50,940 bases of DNA from UBA7236 sp964638865 (GCA_964638865.1 CAZXBG010000006.1:1-50940); one strand, 5' to 3'. Positions 36,075 to 43,937 are shown, numbered from the stretch's first letter. Notes: a model not told the origin generated them from the letters alone. A program made the numbers and translations.

Positions 36075-38888
36075 TTAATGTGCTTGCAGCCAATTGTCTC
36101 CAACACCAACTTCTGCTTCAATAGGAACATTTATCGTTATTGCATTTACCATATTGTCGACAACTAATTTTTTTAATTCCTCTATTTCCTTTTCATGTAC
36201 ATCAAACACTAATTCATCATGCACTTGTAGCAACATAGTTGATTTTAGTTTTTCTTTTTTAATTGCGTGATGAATTTTTATCATCGCAACCTTTATCATG
36301 TCAGCAGCAGAACCCTGAATTGGCGAATTCACGGCAATACGTTCAGCCTGTGAACGAACCGTGTTATTTTGTGAATTAATATCCTTTATATATCGTTTTC
36401 TTCCCAACATGGTTTTTGTATATCCATGCGAGCGTGCAAATTCAATATTGCTTTCCATTAGTGATTTTACGCCTGGAAATTGCATATTATAATTATCAAT
36501 AATCTCCTTTGCTTCGGTTCTGGTAATATTTAAATTTTGTGAAAGTCCAAAAGCAGTTTGACCATAAGCAATTCCGAAATTCACCGCTTTTGCTCTTCCG
36601 CGCATTTCTCTCGTTACTTCATTTAAGGGAACATTAAATACTCTTGCGGCTGTTGCACTGTGAATATCCATTCCCTTTTTAAATGCATCTATCATTCCCT
36701 CATCATTGCTCAATGCAGCAATAATTCTTAACTCGATCTGTGAATAATCTGCACTTAAAATTTTATATTCTTTACTGCGTGGAATAAATGCTTTTCTTAC
36801 CTGTTGCCCGCGTTCGGTCCTTATCGGAATATTTTGCAAATTCGGATTGTTGGAGCTTAATCTGCCGCTGGAAGCTACTGCCTGTGCAAAGGTGGTGTGT
36901 AACCTGTTGGTTTTTGGGTTGATGAGCAGTGGAAGTGAATCAACATAAGTTGATTTTAATTTTTGCAATTCCCTGTAATTCAATAATAAACTTGCAATGG
37001 GATATTTATGTTCGAGTCTTGACAATATATCTTCTCCGGTGGAAAGTTGACCGGTTTTGGTTTTTTGTCCTTCATAAGGAATTTTAAGTTTTAAAAATAA
37101 AACCTCCCCTAATTGTTTTGGTGAGTCAATATTAAATCGAACCCCTGCAATTTCATAGATCTTATTTGCTGATTCTGCAATATCCGTTTCCAGCAACTTT
37201 GAATATTCCTTTAAAAAAGGAACATCTAAATTAATTCCCTCAAACTCCATATCTGCCAATACTTCTATTAACGGAATTTCAACTTCATTATATAAAGTAT
37301 TTAATTCTTCCTTGACAAGCATTGGCTGAAAAAGATGATGTAATTGTAAAGTAATGTCCGCATCTTCTGCCGAATATTCCTTTACTTTTTGTACATCTGC
37401 GTCACGCATACTCAATTGACCTTTTCCTTTTTTGCCGATCAATGTTTCAATGCTCACTGGTGAATATCCAAGATAGTTTTCTGCGAGGTAATCCATTCCG
37501 TGACGAAGTTCAGGCTCTAATAAATAATGTGCAATCATGCTATCCTGAAAAGGACCTGCAACATTTACATGATACCATTTTAATGCTAAATAGTCATATT
37601 TTAAATTTTGAGCAACCTTGGTTTTTGTATTGTCCTCTAAAATCGATTTAAATTCATCCACAATTTTTTGTGCCTCTTTCTGATCTGTCGGAATTGGAAC
37701 ATAATAACCTTCGTGTTCTTTCCAACTGAATGCAAGGCCAACTAATTCGGCAACATTTGCATCAATTCCGGTTGTTTCCGTATCGAAACAAAATATTGTT
37801 TGTTTTTGGAGTTGATTTAACAGGTCTTTTCGTTGTTCCGGAGTGGAAACTAAAATGTAATTGTGTTCAACATTGGTTATATTTTTTCCGGCAACAACTT
37901 CTTCTCTTTCACTTTGAATTTCACTTTTGTTTCCGGTTGATTTTACTGGCTGACCAAAAAGATCTAATTGCTCCGGTTTTTGTTCTGCATTTACGCTATA
38001 TCCTTCTCCTAAAATATCTTTTCCCAGTTTACGGAATTCCAGCTCCTGAAAAATAGCCGCAAGTTTTTCGCGATCGGGTTCTTCGATAATTAATTTATCT
38101 TCTTCAAAATCAACAGGTACATCCAACATAATGGTAGCGAGATGTTTACTCATTAAAGCCTGGTCTTTAAAATTCACCACATTTTCCTGCAGTTTACCTT
38201 TTAATTTATCGGTGTTCTCATACAATCCTTCCACGCTGCCATATTCCTGAATTAATTTTTTGGCAGTTTTTTCACCCACACCCGGAACTCCCGGAATATT
38301 ATCTACACTATCTCCCATCAATCCCAAAATATCAATTACCTGCAGTGGATTTTCTATTTCCCATTTTTTAAGAATATCTTCCAGTGTTACAGTGTCAAAT
38401 CCATTTCCTGTAAAACTGGGTTTGAACATATAAATTCCATCTTCCACTAATTGTCCGTAATCTTTATCCATGGTAACCATGTAAACATCATAACCGGCAG
38501 ATTTTGCTTTTTTTGCAAGCGTGCCGATGATGTCATCAGCTTCATAACCCGGTTTTTCTATCAATGGAATATTAAATGCTCGCACAATTGCTTTGATATA
38601 AGGAATTGCAAATTTGATATCTTCCGGCGTTTCCGCGCGATTCGCTTTATAGTCAGCAAACACTTCCTCTCGCTGCGTTATTTCAATGGAATCGAAACAT
38701 ACTGCAATATGTGTCGAGTTTGTTTTTTTCATCAATAAATTTAGTGTATTAACGAATCCAAGAATTGCAGAGGTGTTTTGTCCCTTCGAATTTATTATAG
38801 GATTTTTTGCAAACGCAAAGTAAGATCTGAATATCAACGCGAATGCATCGAGGAGATATAATTTTTTTTCGTCGGTATTGTTTGACAT
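36075..38888 (-). CDS. polA: DNA polymerase I
   Basis: The 937-residue enzyme has all three domains. The 5'-3' exonuclease (1-~300) shows YEADDIIGTLA and ILGLMGDSVDNIPGVPGVGEKTA. The 3'-5' exonuclease shows FCFDTETTGID, with the DxE residues intact, so proofreading should work. The polymerase shows SSGRLSSNNPNLQNIPIR, DYSQIELR, RGRAKAVNFGIAYGQT and QVHDELVFDV. It functions in repair and Okazaki-fragment processing. It is transcribed towards the CDF gene and its start lies beside a repeat-rich non-coding zone. Confidence 0.97.
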   Translation of the reverse strand: MSNNTDEKKLYLLDAFALIFRSYFAFAKNPIINSKGQNTSAILGFVNTLNLLMKKTNSTHIAVCFDSIEITQREEVFADYKANRAETPEDIKFAIPYIKAIVRAFNIPLIEKPGYEADDIIGTLAKKAKSAGYDVYMVTMDKDYGQLVEDGIYMFKPSFTGNGFDTVTLEDILKKWEIENPLQVIDILGLMGDSVDNIPGVPGVGEKTAKKLIQEYGSVEGLYENTDKLKGKLQENVVNFKDQALMSKHLATIMLDVPVDFEEDKLIIEEPDREKLAAIFQELEFRKLGKDILGEGYSVNAEQKPEQLDLFGQPVKSTGNKSEIQSEREEVVAGKNITNVEHNYILVSTPEQRKDLLNQLQKQTIFCFDTETTGIDANVAELVGLAFSWKEHEGYYVPIPTDQKEAQKIVDEFKSILEDNTKTKVAQNLKYDYLALKWYHVNVAGPFQDSMIAHYLLEPELRHGMDYLAENYLGYSPVSIETLIGKKGKGQLSMRDADVQKVKEYSAEDADITLQLHHLFQPMLVKEELNTLYNEVEIPLIEVLADMEFEGINLDVPFLKEYSKLLETDIAESANKIYEIAGVRFNIDSPKQLGEVLFLKLKIPYEGQKTKTGQLSTGEDILSRLEHKYPIASLLLNYRELQKLKSTYVDSLPLLINPKTNRLHTTFAQAVASSGRLSSNNPNLQNIPIRTERGQQVRKAFIPRSKEYKILSADYSQIELRIIAALSNDEGMIDAFKKGMDIHSATAARVFNVPLNEVTREMRGRAKAVNFGIAYGQTAFGLSQNLNITRTEAKEIIDNYNMQFPGVKSLMESNIEFARSHGYTKTMLGRKRYIKDINSQNNTVRSQAERIAVNSPIQGSAADMIKVAMIKIHHAIKKEKLKSTMLLQVHDELVFDVHEKEIEELKKLVVDNMVNAITINVPIEAEVGVGDNWLQAH

Positions 38889-38953
38889 TGGTTTTTTACA
38901 AATATAGTTAATTATTAATTAGAATTAAACTTCTTATTCAAAGTCGATATTTT

Positions 38954-38974
38954 AGTCGCAGTCACAGTCACAGT
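38954..38974. repeat. AGTCGC/AGTCAC hexamer repeat, copy 1
   Basis: Three and a half tandem hexamers (AGTCGC, AGTCAC, AGTCAC, AGT) lie in the 165-base non-coding stretch between polA and the broken four-helix-bundle gene. The rest of that stretch is AT-rich and shows nothing else. Related copies are at 39493, 41871, 43114 and 43201. Confidence 0.65.
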
Positions 38975-39053
38975 TTGTAAATTGTAAGTTTTGAGAATTC
39001 ATTTATAACTTATGAATTAAAAAATAGTTGAGAATGCGAGTATGAAAGTAATA

Positions 39054-39419
39054 TTATTTTTGGAGCATGAATATTTCGGATTTGTTAATCATATAATCTA
39101 ATAACTTTCCAATTTCAAATGATTTTAAAACCAATTCATTAAAAGTCATTTCATCAATATACTTACATGAAAATGCGAAATTTATTCAAACTTGAGTTTC
39201 TGAATTTTCGGCATTGCTATCTGATAGTTTTGAAATGAAATGGTTTTTATATCTTCTCTTTCTATATGCTTCCGCCAAATTAGCACAAACACTTCTTAAA
39301 CTTCTCCTAATTTGATCAGTTAGTGAGTATTTTTCCTTTTTTGGAAAATTCTTAGATAATTCAAAAATACGCATTGATAATTCAAATGCATTTTTATAGG
39401 CTTACAATTGATAAAAATC
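39054..39419 (-). pseudogene. Broken four-helix-bundle protein gene (23S rRNA IVP family)
   Basis: Reading the minus strand in one frame from about 39419 to the TAA at 39054 gives a continuous family-like sequence: DFYQL-stop-AYKNAFELSMRIFELSKNFP..., then YSLTDQIRRSLRSVCANLAEAYRKRRY and SKLSDSNAENSETQV, then stop, INFAFSCKYIDEMTFNELVL and LLDYMINKSE. A TAA (39402-39404) interrupts the N-terminus and a TGA (39186-39188) replaces the conserved Trp expected after ETQV. No start codon is visible upstream. The remaining open piece (39186-39374) is 62 codons. The frame is otherwise intact, so decay is recent. The family is a helical protein also found inside rRNA intervening sequences; its function is unknown. 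Confidence 0.82.
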
Positions 39420-39492
39420 TGAGATGAAATTAATTATTTAAGGTTTAAACAATAAATTAAAATATAAAAAATTAAATATTCTTCAATTACAT

Positions 39493-39530
39493 CTGCGACT
39501 GCAACTGCGACTGTGAGTGCGACTGCAACC
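39493..39530. repeat. Hexamer repeat, copy 2 (inverted orientation)
   Basis: On the minus strand the segment consists of about six consecutive units of the form nnCAGT/nnCACT (CGCAGT, TGCAGT, CACAGT and variants). It is the same degenerate hexamer as the other copies, in the opposite orientation, and ends just after the stop codon of the CMD-family gene. The bases between 39420 and 39492 hold nothing recognisable. Confidence 0.6.
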
Positions 39531-39538
39531 ACCCACTA

Positions 39539-39886
39539 CTAACCCCTTCCCCCCAACTCCTCCCAAAATTCCGCCCCCCTTCGTGTATGAGGTATCACGA
39601 TGGTTCCGCCAACTATATTTGCAACAGCAAAAATCTCGTAAATCTCCTCCGTAGTTACACCTAATTCATGGCATTTTCCAAGATGATATTTTATACAATC
39701 ATCACATCTTAACACCATACTTGCCACTAGTCCCAACATTTCTTTCGTTTTTATGGAAAGGGCACCTTCGGCGTAGGTATTGGTATCTAGATTAAAAAGG
39801 CGGTTTATCACTTTATTTTGTTTGCCGAGGATTACATCGTTCATTTTGGAACGGTAGGCGTTAAATTCGTTTACAAGTTCGCTCAT
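39539..39886 (-). CDS. Carboxymuconolactone decarboxylase-family (AhpD-like) protein
   Basis: The 115-residue all-helical protein carries the AhpD core RCDDCIKYHLGKCHELG, with a CxxC pair and downstream His as in peroxidase-type members, followed by EEIYEIFAVANIVGGTIVIPHTRR. It probably has thiol-disulphide or hydroperoxide-reducing activity in the cytosol; the family name is historical. It stands alone, divergent from lemA. Confidence 0.88.
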   Translation of the reverse strand: MSELVNEFNAYRSKMNDVILGKQNKVINRLFNLDTNTYAEGALSIKTKEMLGLVASMVLRCDDCIKYHLGKCHELGVTTEEIYEIFAVANIVGGTIVIPHTRRGAEFWEELGGRG

Positions 39887-40018
39887 AACAGTATTTTGGT
39901 CAAATTTCGGGTTTGCGGGAGGAAGAACAAAATTGATTTAAAATAATTTGGACAAAACTGCGTCATATCCAATGTTTTAACAATTCATTCTATCTTTACA
40001 GATTCTAAAAACTAAAAT

Positions 40019-40654
40019 ATGGCAACTACAACACCAGCATCAACTACAACTAAATCGAATCCGCGCATGGGGCGTTGGATAGGCATCGGCGTTCTTGTTT
40101 TAATTATTTTCTACGTTGCAGGCGCATACAACAAAATGGTTAAGGCCGATGAGGTCGTTAATCAGAAATGGGGAGATGTAGAATCTACCTACAAACGCCG
40201 CATGGACCTTATCGACAATTTGGTAAATACGGTTAAAGGAGCTGCTGATTTTGAAAAAAGTACTTTTACAGAAGTTACTGAAGCCAGAGCTAAAGCAACA
40301 AGCATCAATATTGACCCTTCCACAGCAACGCCTGAACAATTGGCAGCTTTTAATCAGGCACAAGGAGCAGTGAGCTCCTCTTTAAGCCGTTTATTACTTG
40401 TAGTGGAAAATTATCCGACATTAACAGCAACACAAAATTTTAAGGAATTGCAATCTCAGTTGGAAGGAACCGAAAATCGTATCAACGTTGCTCGTATAGA
40501 CTACAATGCTGCCGTAAAGGATTTTAACACCAGAGTAAGATCATTCCCGGGTAATTTGATAGCAGGCATATTCGGCATGGAAAAACGCAACACTTTTGAT
40601 GCTCCGGAAGAAGCAGAAACAGCTCCAAAAGTTGATTTCAGCGATAACAAATAA
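40019..40654 (+). CDS. lemA: LemA family membrane protein
   Basis: The 211-residue protein has one membrane helix (WIGIGVLVLIIFYVAGAYN) with a short N-terminal tail and a long helical domain with the LemA signatures VNQKWGDVESTYKRRMDLIDNLVNTVKG, shown here only by its ends VNQKWGDVES and RRMDLIDNLV, and VVENYPTLTATQNFKELQ. Function in the envelope is not settled. It is followed after 3 bases by two TPM-domain genes, a frequent operon in Bacteroidota. A near -7 box TATCTTTA lies at 39991-39998. Confidence 0.93.
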   Translation: MATTTPASTTTKSNPRMGRWIGIGVLVLIIFYVAGAYNKMVKADEVVNQKWGDVESTYKRRMDLIDNLVNTVKGAADFEKSTFTEVTEARAKATSINIDPSTATPEQLAAFNQAQGAVSSSLSRLLLVVENYPTLTATQNFKELQSQLEGTENRINVARIDYNAAVKDFNTRVRSFPGNLIAGIFGMEKRNTFDAPEEAETAPKVDFSDNK

Positions 40655-40657
40655 ATA

Positions 40658-41101
40658 ATGCCGAACGCAAAATTATTTTTCTCGGAAGAAGATAAATCGA
40701 AGATCATGGAGGCAATTGCGAAAGCAGAAGTTGCAACTTCGGGTGAAATTCGTGTGCATTTAGAAGAAAAATGTGGGGAAGATGTAATTAAACGCGCCAC
40801 ACAAGTTTTCGCTAAATTAAGTATGCACAAAACAGAATTGAAAAATGGTGTTTTGATATACCTTGCCGTGAAAGATAAAAAATTTGCAATTATTGGCGAT
40901 GAAGGAATAAATAATAGTGTCCCGGAAAATTTCTGGGACACTATTAAAAATAATATGCAAACCGCATTTTCCGAAAGCAGGTTTGCAGATGGAATTATCG
41001 GGGCAATTCATGAAAGCGGAGAGCAACTTCAACATTTTTTTCCTTTCCATAATGCCGACGTTAATGAAGTAAGTGATGAAATATCTTTCAAAGATGATTA
41101 A
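40658..41101 (+). CDS. TPM-domain protein (cytosolic)
   Basis: The 147 residues form one TPM domain (EDKSKIMEAIAKAEVATSGEIRVHLEEKCG, seen here in part as KIMEAIAKAEVATSGEIRVH) without signal peptide or membrane helix. TPM domains bind divalent metal and occur in photosystem II repair proteins and bacterial YgcG relatives; some have phosphatase activity. It is the middle gene of the lemA operon and overlaps the next gene by 8 bases. Confidence 0.86.
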   Translation: MPNAKLFFSEEDKSKIMEAIAKAEVATSGEIRVHLEEKCGEDVIKRATQVFAKLSMHKTELKNGVLIYLAVKDKKFAIIGDEGINNSVPENFWDTIKNNMQTAFSESRFADGIIGAIHESGEQLQHFFPFHNADVNEVSDEISFKDD

Positions 41102-41864
41102 ACACAGATCTGCAGGTATTTTTATTATCGGAATTTTATCGCTGATAAACATTTCCTTATTCGCACAAAATGATGATCAACTCCCCAACAGGCCAGTACC
41201 ACCGCATTTGGTGAACGACCTTGCGGATATTATTCCAGCAGGCGAAGAGGCAAACCTTGAAAATAAACTTACTACTTACAACGATTCTACTTCAACACAA
41301 ATTGCCGTAATTATTGTAAAAACAATTGATGGATTTGAAATTTCTGACTATGCATATAAAATAGGCAGAAAATGGGGAGTGGGACAAAAAGACCTCAACA
41401 ACGGTATCGTTTTATTAGTTGCTGTTGATGATAGAAAAATGTTTATCGCGACAGGATATGGAACAGAATCTTATATTACCGATGCACGTGCAAGCAGAAT
41501 TTATCGCGAAATATTAACGCCTGCATTTCAGCAAAATAATTATTATGGTGGTATAGATGCGGCAACTACCGAAATGATAAAATATTTATCCGGAGCATAC
41601 GATGGAGAAGCAATGGGAAATCCTGAAGACAAACCGAATATTTTTGGTGTAATTATTTTAATTTTTGTCATTTTATTTATACTCTCCAAATTTTTCCGCG
41701 GTGGAAATGGCGGAACAACTTTCAGTGGTCGTGGCCCAACGTATTGGGGTGGAGGAGGGTTTGGCGGAGGTGGTTTTGGAGGCAGCGGCGGCGGCGGTGG
41801 AGGTGGCTTCGGCGGATTTGGTGGCGGCGGATTTGGTGGGGGAGGTGCAGGAGGGAGTTGGTAG
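41094..41864 (+). CDS. Secreted TPM-domain protein with glycine-rich tail (YgcG-like)
   Basis: From the ATG at 41094 the 256-residue protein has a signal peptide (SAGIFIIGILSLINISLFAQ), a TPM domain (LADIIPAGEEANLENKL, STQIAVIIVKTIDGFEISDYA, GVGQKDLNNGIVLLVA, MFIATGYGTESYITD), one membrane helix (FGVIILIFVILFILSKFF) and a tail of about 50 residues that is almost all Gly with Phe and Ser. GTG at 41073 and ATG at 41076 are poorer starts. This layout is typical of the YgcG family. It is the last gene of the lemA unit. Confidence 0.9.
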   Translation: MIKHRSAGIFIIGILSLINISLFAQNDDQLPNRPVPPHLVNDLADIIPAGEEANLENKLTTYNDSTSTQIAVIIVKTIDGFEISDYAYKIGRKWGVGQKDLNNGIVLLVAVDDRKMFIATGYGTESYITDARASRIYREILTPAFQQNNYYGGIDAATTEMIKYLSGAYDGEAMGNPEDKPNIFGVIILIFVILFILSKFFRGGNGGTTFSGRGPTYWGGGGFGGGGFGGSGGGGGGGFGGFGGGGFGGGGAGGSW

Positions 41865-41870
41865 GAGGTA

Positions 41871-41903
41871 GTTGGCGGTCGCAGTCACAGTTGGCAGTCG
41901 CAG
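41871..41903. repeat. Hexamer repeat, copy 3
   Basis: The segment holds GTTGGCGGTCGCAGTCACAG followed by TTGGCAGTCGCAG: degenerate AGTCGC/AGTCAC/AGTTGG units. It begins 6 bases after the stop codon of the TPM gene and ends 7 bases before a long palindrome. Confidence 0.6.
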
Positions 41904-41910
41904 AGATTCA

Positions 41911-41976
41911 ATTTTTAATTGGTTTTTTTGTAGCCGTACAAAATTTTGTGCAGCTACAAAAAAACCAATTAAAAAT
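41911..41976. repeat. 66-base loop-less palindrome
   Basis: Two 33-base arms meet at AAAA|TTTT with no spacer; 31 of 33 positions are complementary. The arm starts ATTTTTAATTGGTTTTTTTG and continues TAGC. It lies between convergent genes and could end transcription on both strands (GGTTTTTTT runs are present). It differs from an ordinary terminator in arm length and absence of a loop. The core TTTGTAG...CTACAAA is shared with the palindrome at 42977. Confidence 0.8.
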
Positions 41977-42000
41977 CAACGATAATATTACTGTATGAAT

Positions 42001-42363
42001 TTATCCCCTCATTTCTAAATCCTCTAACTCCAAAGCAGGATCCCAAAAAAATTTTTTAAAATCCACCACCTGATCATTTTTTATTTTTATTTTTTCTTTT
42101 TCCAACATTAATTGCATTTTTTCAGGAGGAACAAAATGCAATTTTCCGGTGAGCAATCCATTTCTATTTACAACCCGATGTGCAGGAACTTTAGGTTTTG
42201 CATGATGACAAGCATTCATTGCCCAGCCAACCATACGGGCACTTAATCCTGTGCCGAGATATTTGGCAATAGCCCCGTAACTGGTTACTCTTCCTTTTGG
42301 CACCAATCGCACAACCTGCCAAACCAAATCGAAAAAATTTTCTTTATTAGAATATTCCACCAT
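42001..42363 (-). CDS. Alkyltransferase-like protein (MGMT-related, no active Cys)
   Basis: The 120-residue protein has the MGMT DNA-binding winged helix (VPKGRVTSYGAIAKYLGTG, ARMVGWAMNAC) and the active-site region, but the PCHR motif reads PAHR with Ala61 in place of the methyl-accepting Cys. That makes it an ATL-type protein, which binds O6-alkylguanine and hands lesions to nucleotide-excision repair rather than repairing directly. E. coli YbaZ has Trp here, while Ala is another known variant. It is convergent with the TPM operon. Confidence 0.9.
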   Translation of the reverse strand: MVEYSNKENFFDLVWQVVRLVPKGRVTSYGAIAKYLGTGLSARMVGWAMNACHHAKPKVPAHRVVNRNGLLTGKLHFVPPEKMQLMLEKEKIKIKNDQVVDFKKFFWDPALELEDLEMRG

Positions 42364-42428
42364 AAAATTTGTTTATCAAAAATAGGTTTTGCTCCTTTGT
42401 TATTCAAATCAAATAATTACCAATCTGT

Positions 42429-42992
42429 ATGTCCTTAATAATACCCTTTAAAGCCGGATCCATCACAAATCTTACCGATGCACGTTTTTTTGCTGCTTAC
42501 GAAGTGGATTATATCGGATTTTGTTTCGATCCGCAATCACCTAATTATATATCACCGCAAAATGCCCTCGCAATAAAAGGCTGGATACACGGACCTAAAA
42601 TTGTCGCAGAATTCGCAAATCAAGATTTGGACAATGTCCTAAATATCATCAATTTTTTCGAACCCGATGTTTTGGAAATTGGTGATGAATATTTTGAAGG
42701 AAATAATTTATTAATTAAAACTGATCTGCCAATTATTTTTAAAACATCCGTTGGAAGATTAACATCTATTTCGGAAGTGAATATCTTATTTATTTTGACA
42801 GCACATAATAATTCATTTGATTTGCCAAAGTATCCATTTCCTATAATGTTAGCTATTACTAATGAGGAATTTGATATCACTACATTTATGTATGATGCAA
42901 TTCAAATTAAAGGTGCTGCAGAAACGGAAGTTGGAGTGAGGGATTATGATACATTAGGGGAATTGATGGAGAGGTTGTTAAAAATTGAGTAA
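42429..42992 (+). CDS. TrpF-like beta/alpha-barrel protein lacking catalytic residues
   Basis: The 187-residue protein resembles the N-terminal half of phosphoribosylanthranilate isomerase: FKAGSITNLTDARFFAAYEV and DYIGFCFDPQSPNYISPQNA mirror the TrpF KxCGxT...DYxGFxFxxxSPRYV pattern, and IQIKGAAETEVGVRDYDTL mirrors its end. However, the catalytic Cys is Ala9 and the region that should carry the catalytic Asp and phosphate loop is not recognisable. It is probably not an isomerase. No trp genes are nearby. Its last codons (KIE-stop) lie inside a 74-base palindrome. Confidence 0.72.
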   Translation: MSLIIPFKAGSITNLTDARFFAAYEVDYIGFCFDPQSPNYISPQNALAIKGWIHGPKIVAEFANQDLDNVLNIINFFEPDVLEIGDEYFEGNNLLIKTDLPIIFKTSVGRLTSISEVNILFILTAHNNSFDLPKYPFPIMLAITNEEFDITTFMYDAIQIKGAAETEVGVRDYDTLGELMERLLKIE

Positions 42993-43050
42993 TTTATTTG
43001 TAGAGACGCAATGCATTACGTCTCTACAAATAAATTACTCAATTTTTAAC
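42977..43050. repeat. 74-base near-perfect palindrome overlapping a gene end
   Basis: Two 37-base arms meet with no loop and differ at one position. The left arm begins GTTAAAAATTGAGTAATTTA, so it contains the last codons and stop of the TrpF-like gene; its inner part is TTTGTAGAGACGCAATG. The inner TGTAGAGACG...CGTCTCTACA core resembles palindromic repeats I recall from other Bacteroidota genomes, whereas the outer ~20 bases are a mirror of local coding sequence. It should form a very stable RNA hairpin at the mRNA end. Confidence 0.85.
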
Positions 43051-43113
43051 TTAGAACGCATTTGGTGAGCGATGAGTAAGCTCCAACTGTGAAACTATCC
43101 CAGAACTCAGAAC

Positions 43114-43136
43114 CAGTCTCAGTCGCAGTGGGCAGT
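43114..43136. repeat. Hexamer repeat, copy 4
   Basis: CAGTCTCAGTCGCAGTGGGC and three more bases form four degenerate CAGTnn units. They lie in the 200-base non-coding stretch between the 74-base palindrome and the end of trmB; a CAGAACTCAGAAC heptamer repeat precedes them. The rest of the stretch shows no gene. Confidence 0.55.
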
Positions 43137-43200
43137 TCGACAAAGTGGAGCTATTTCCTACGTAATAAACTCCTTCAACCCCTTTCAACCCTTTAAAAAA

Positions 43201-43252
43201 AGTCGCAGTCACAGTAACAGTGGGCAGAGGTCAGAACTCGGAACTCAGAACT
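43201..43252. repeat. Hexamer repeat copy 5 plus GAACTC heptamers
   Basis: AGTCGCAGTCACAGTAACAG then TGGGCAG (hexamer family), followed at 43232-43252 by CAGAACTCGGAACTCAGAAC, three copies of a (A/G)GAACTC heptamer. The final bases run into the trmB stop codon. Confidence 0.6.
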
Positions 43253-43937
43253 AACAAACCTCAAACGCCACATACTTAATCGCCTTCTTCTCTGCTAAAT
43301 GCAATCCTTCATAATACGTTTTAATTTCTAAAAAAGGATGTGGCAATGGTTTTGAATAAATATCGTTGCTGGAATAAATTAATTTTAATTTCAGCTGGTC
43401 AATCGTATCTAATGTAAATTGATATAAAGTAGGATCATCGGTTTTTAAATGAATTATTCCACCGAGTTTTAATATTTTTTTATAATAATTAATAAACCGT
43501 TCGCTCGTCAATCTCTTTTGATCCTTTCCTTTTTTTAAATGCGGATCTGGAAATGTGATCCAAATCTCGCTTACTTCCTCTTTTTCAAAAAATGTAGAAA
43601 TGATATTAATGTCTGTTCTTAAAAAGAATGCATTTGTAATTTTCTCTTCCAATGCTCTCTTCGCACCGCGGTGCATTCTGTTACCTTTTACATCTACTCC
43701 AATATAATTTTTCGATTTATCGGCAATTGCCATCTCACAGGTATATTCTCCTTTTCCACAGGCAAGTTCTAAAACGAGTGGATTGTTATTTTTAAAAATT
43801 AGAGAATTCCATTTACCTCTTGGATCTACTAGTTGTTTTTCGTGATCAAGAAGAACAGCGTCGAGAAAATCATTGTTTTGTAACACATTTTCAAAAGTAT
43901 CCAATTCGGCAAAACGCTTTAATTTGCTTTTTCGCAT
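43251..43937 (-). CDS. trmB: tRNA (guanine-N7)-methyltransferase
   Basis: It methylates G46 in the tRNA variable loop using SAM. From the ATG at 43937 the protein has 228 residues; the longer frame uses a TTG 12 codons earlier and is rejected. It shows the SAM loop VLELACGKGEYTCEMA, GVDVKGNRMHRGAKRALEE, FLRTDINII, ITFPDPHLKKGKDQKRLTS and the C-terminal TYYEGLHL. The stop codon lies inside a heptamer repeat. Confidence 0.95.
   Translation of the reverse strand: MRKSKLKRFAELDTFENVLQNNDFLDAVLLDHEKQLVDPRGKWNSLIFKNNNPLVLELACGKGEYTCEMAIADKSKNYIGVDVKGNRMHRGAKRALEEKITNAFFLRTDINIISTFFEKEEVSEIWITFPDPHLKKGKDQKRLTSERFINYYKKILKLGGIIHLKTDDPTLYQFTLDTIDQLKLKLIYSSNDIYSKPLPHPFLEIKTYYEGLHLAEKKAIKYVAFEVC

Noticed and set aside
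39186..39188. TGA read as tryptophan (alternative genetic code or recoding)
   Set aside because: Other genes end normally at TGA (for example mrdA at its ATGA overlap with rodA), and a second stop, TAA, also interrupts this frame; a pseudogene is simpler.
41744..41998. Arginine/tryptophan-rich 84-codon frame
   Set aside because: It is a frame shadow of the glycine-rich tail of the TPM gene and then runs into repeat and palindrome DNA.
38954..43252. CRISPR array suggested by repeated CAGTCGCAGTCAC strings
   Set aside because: The units are 6-base degenerate tandem repeats without regular spacers, and no cas genes are present.
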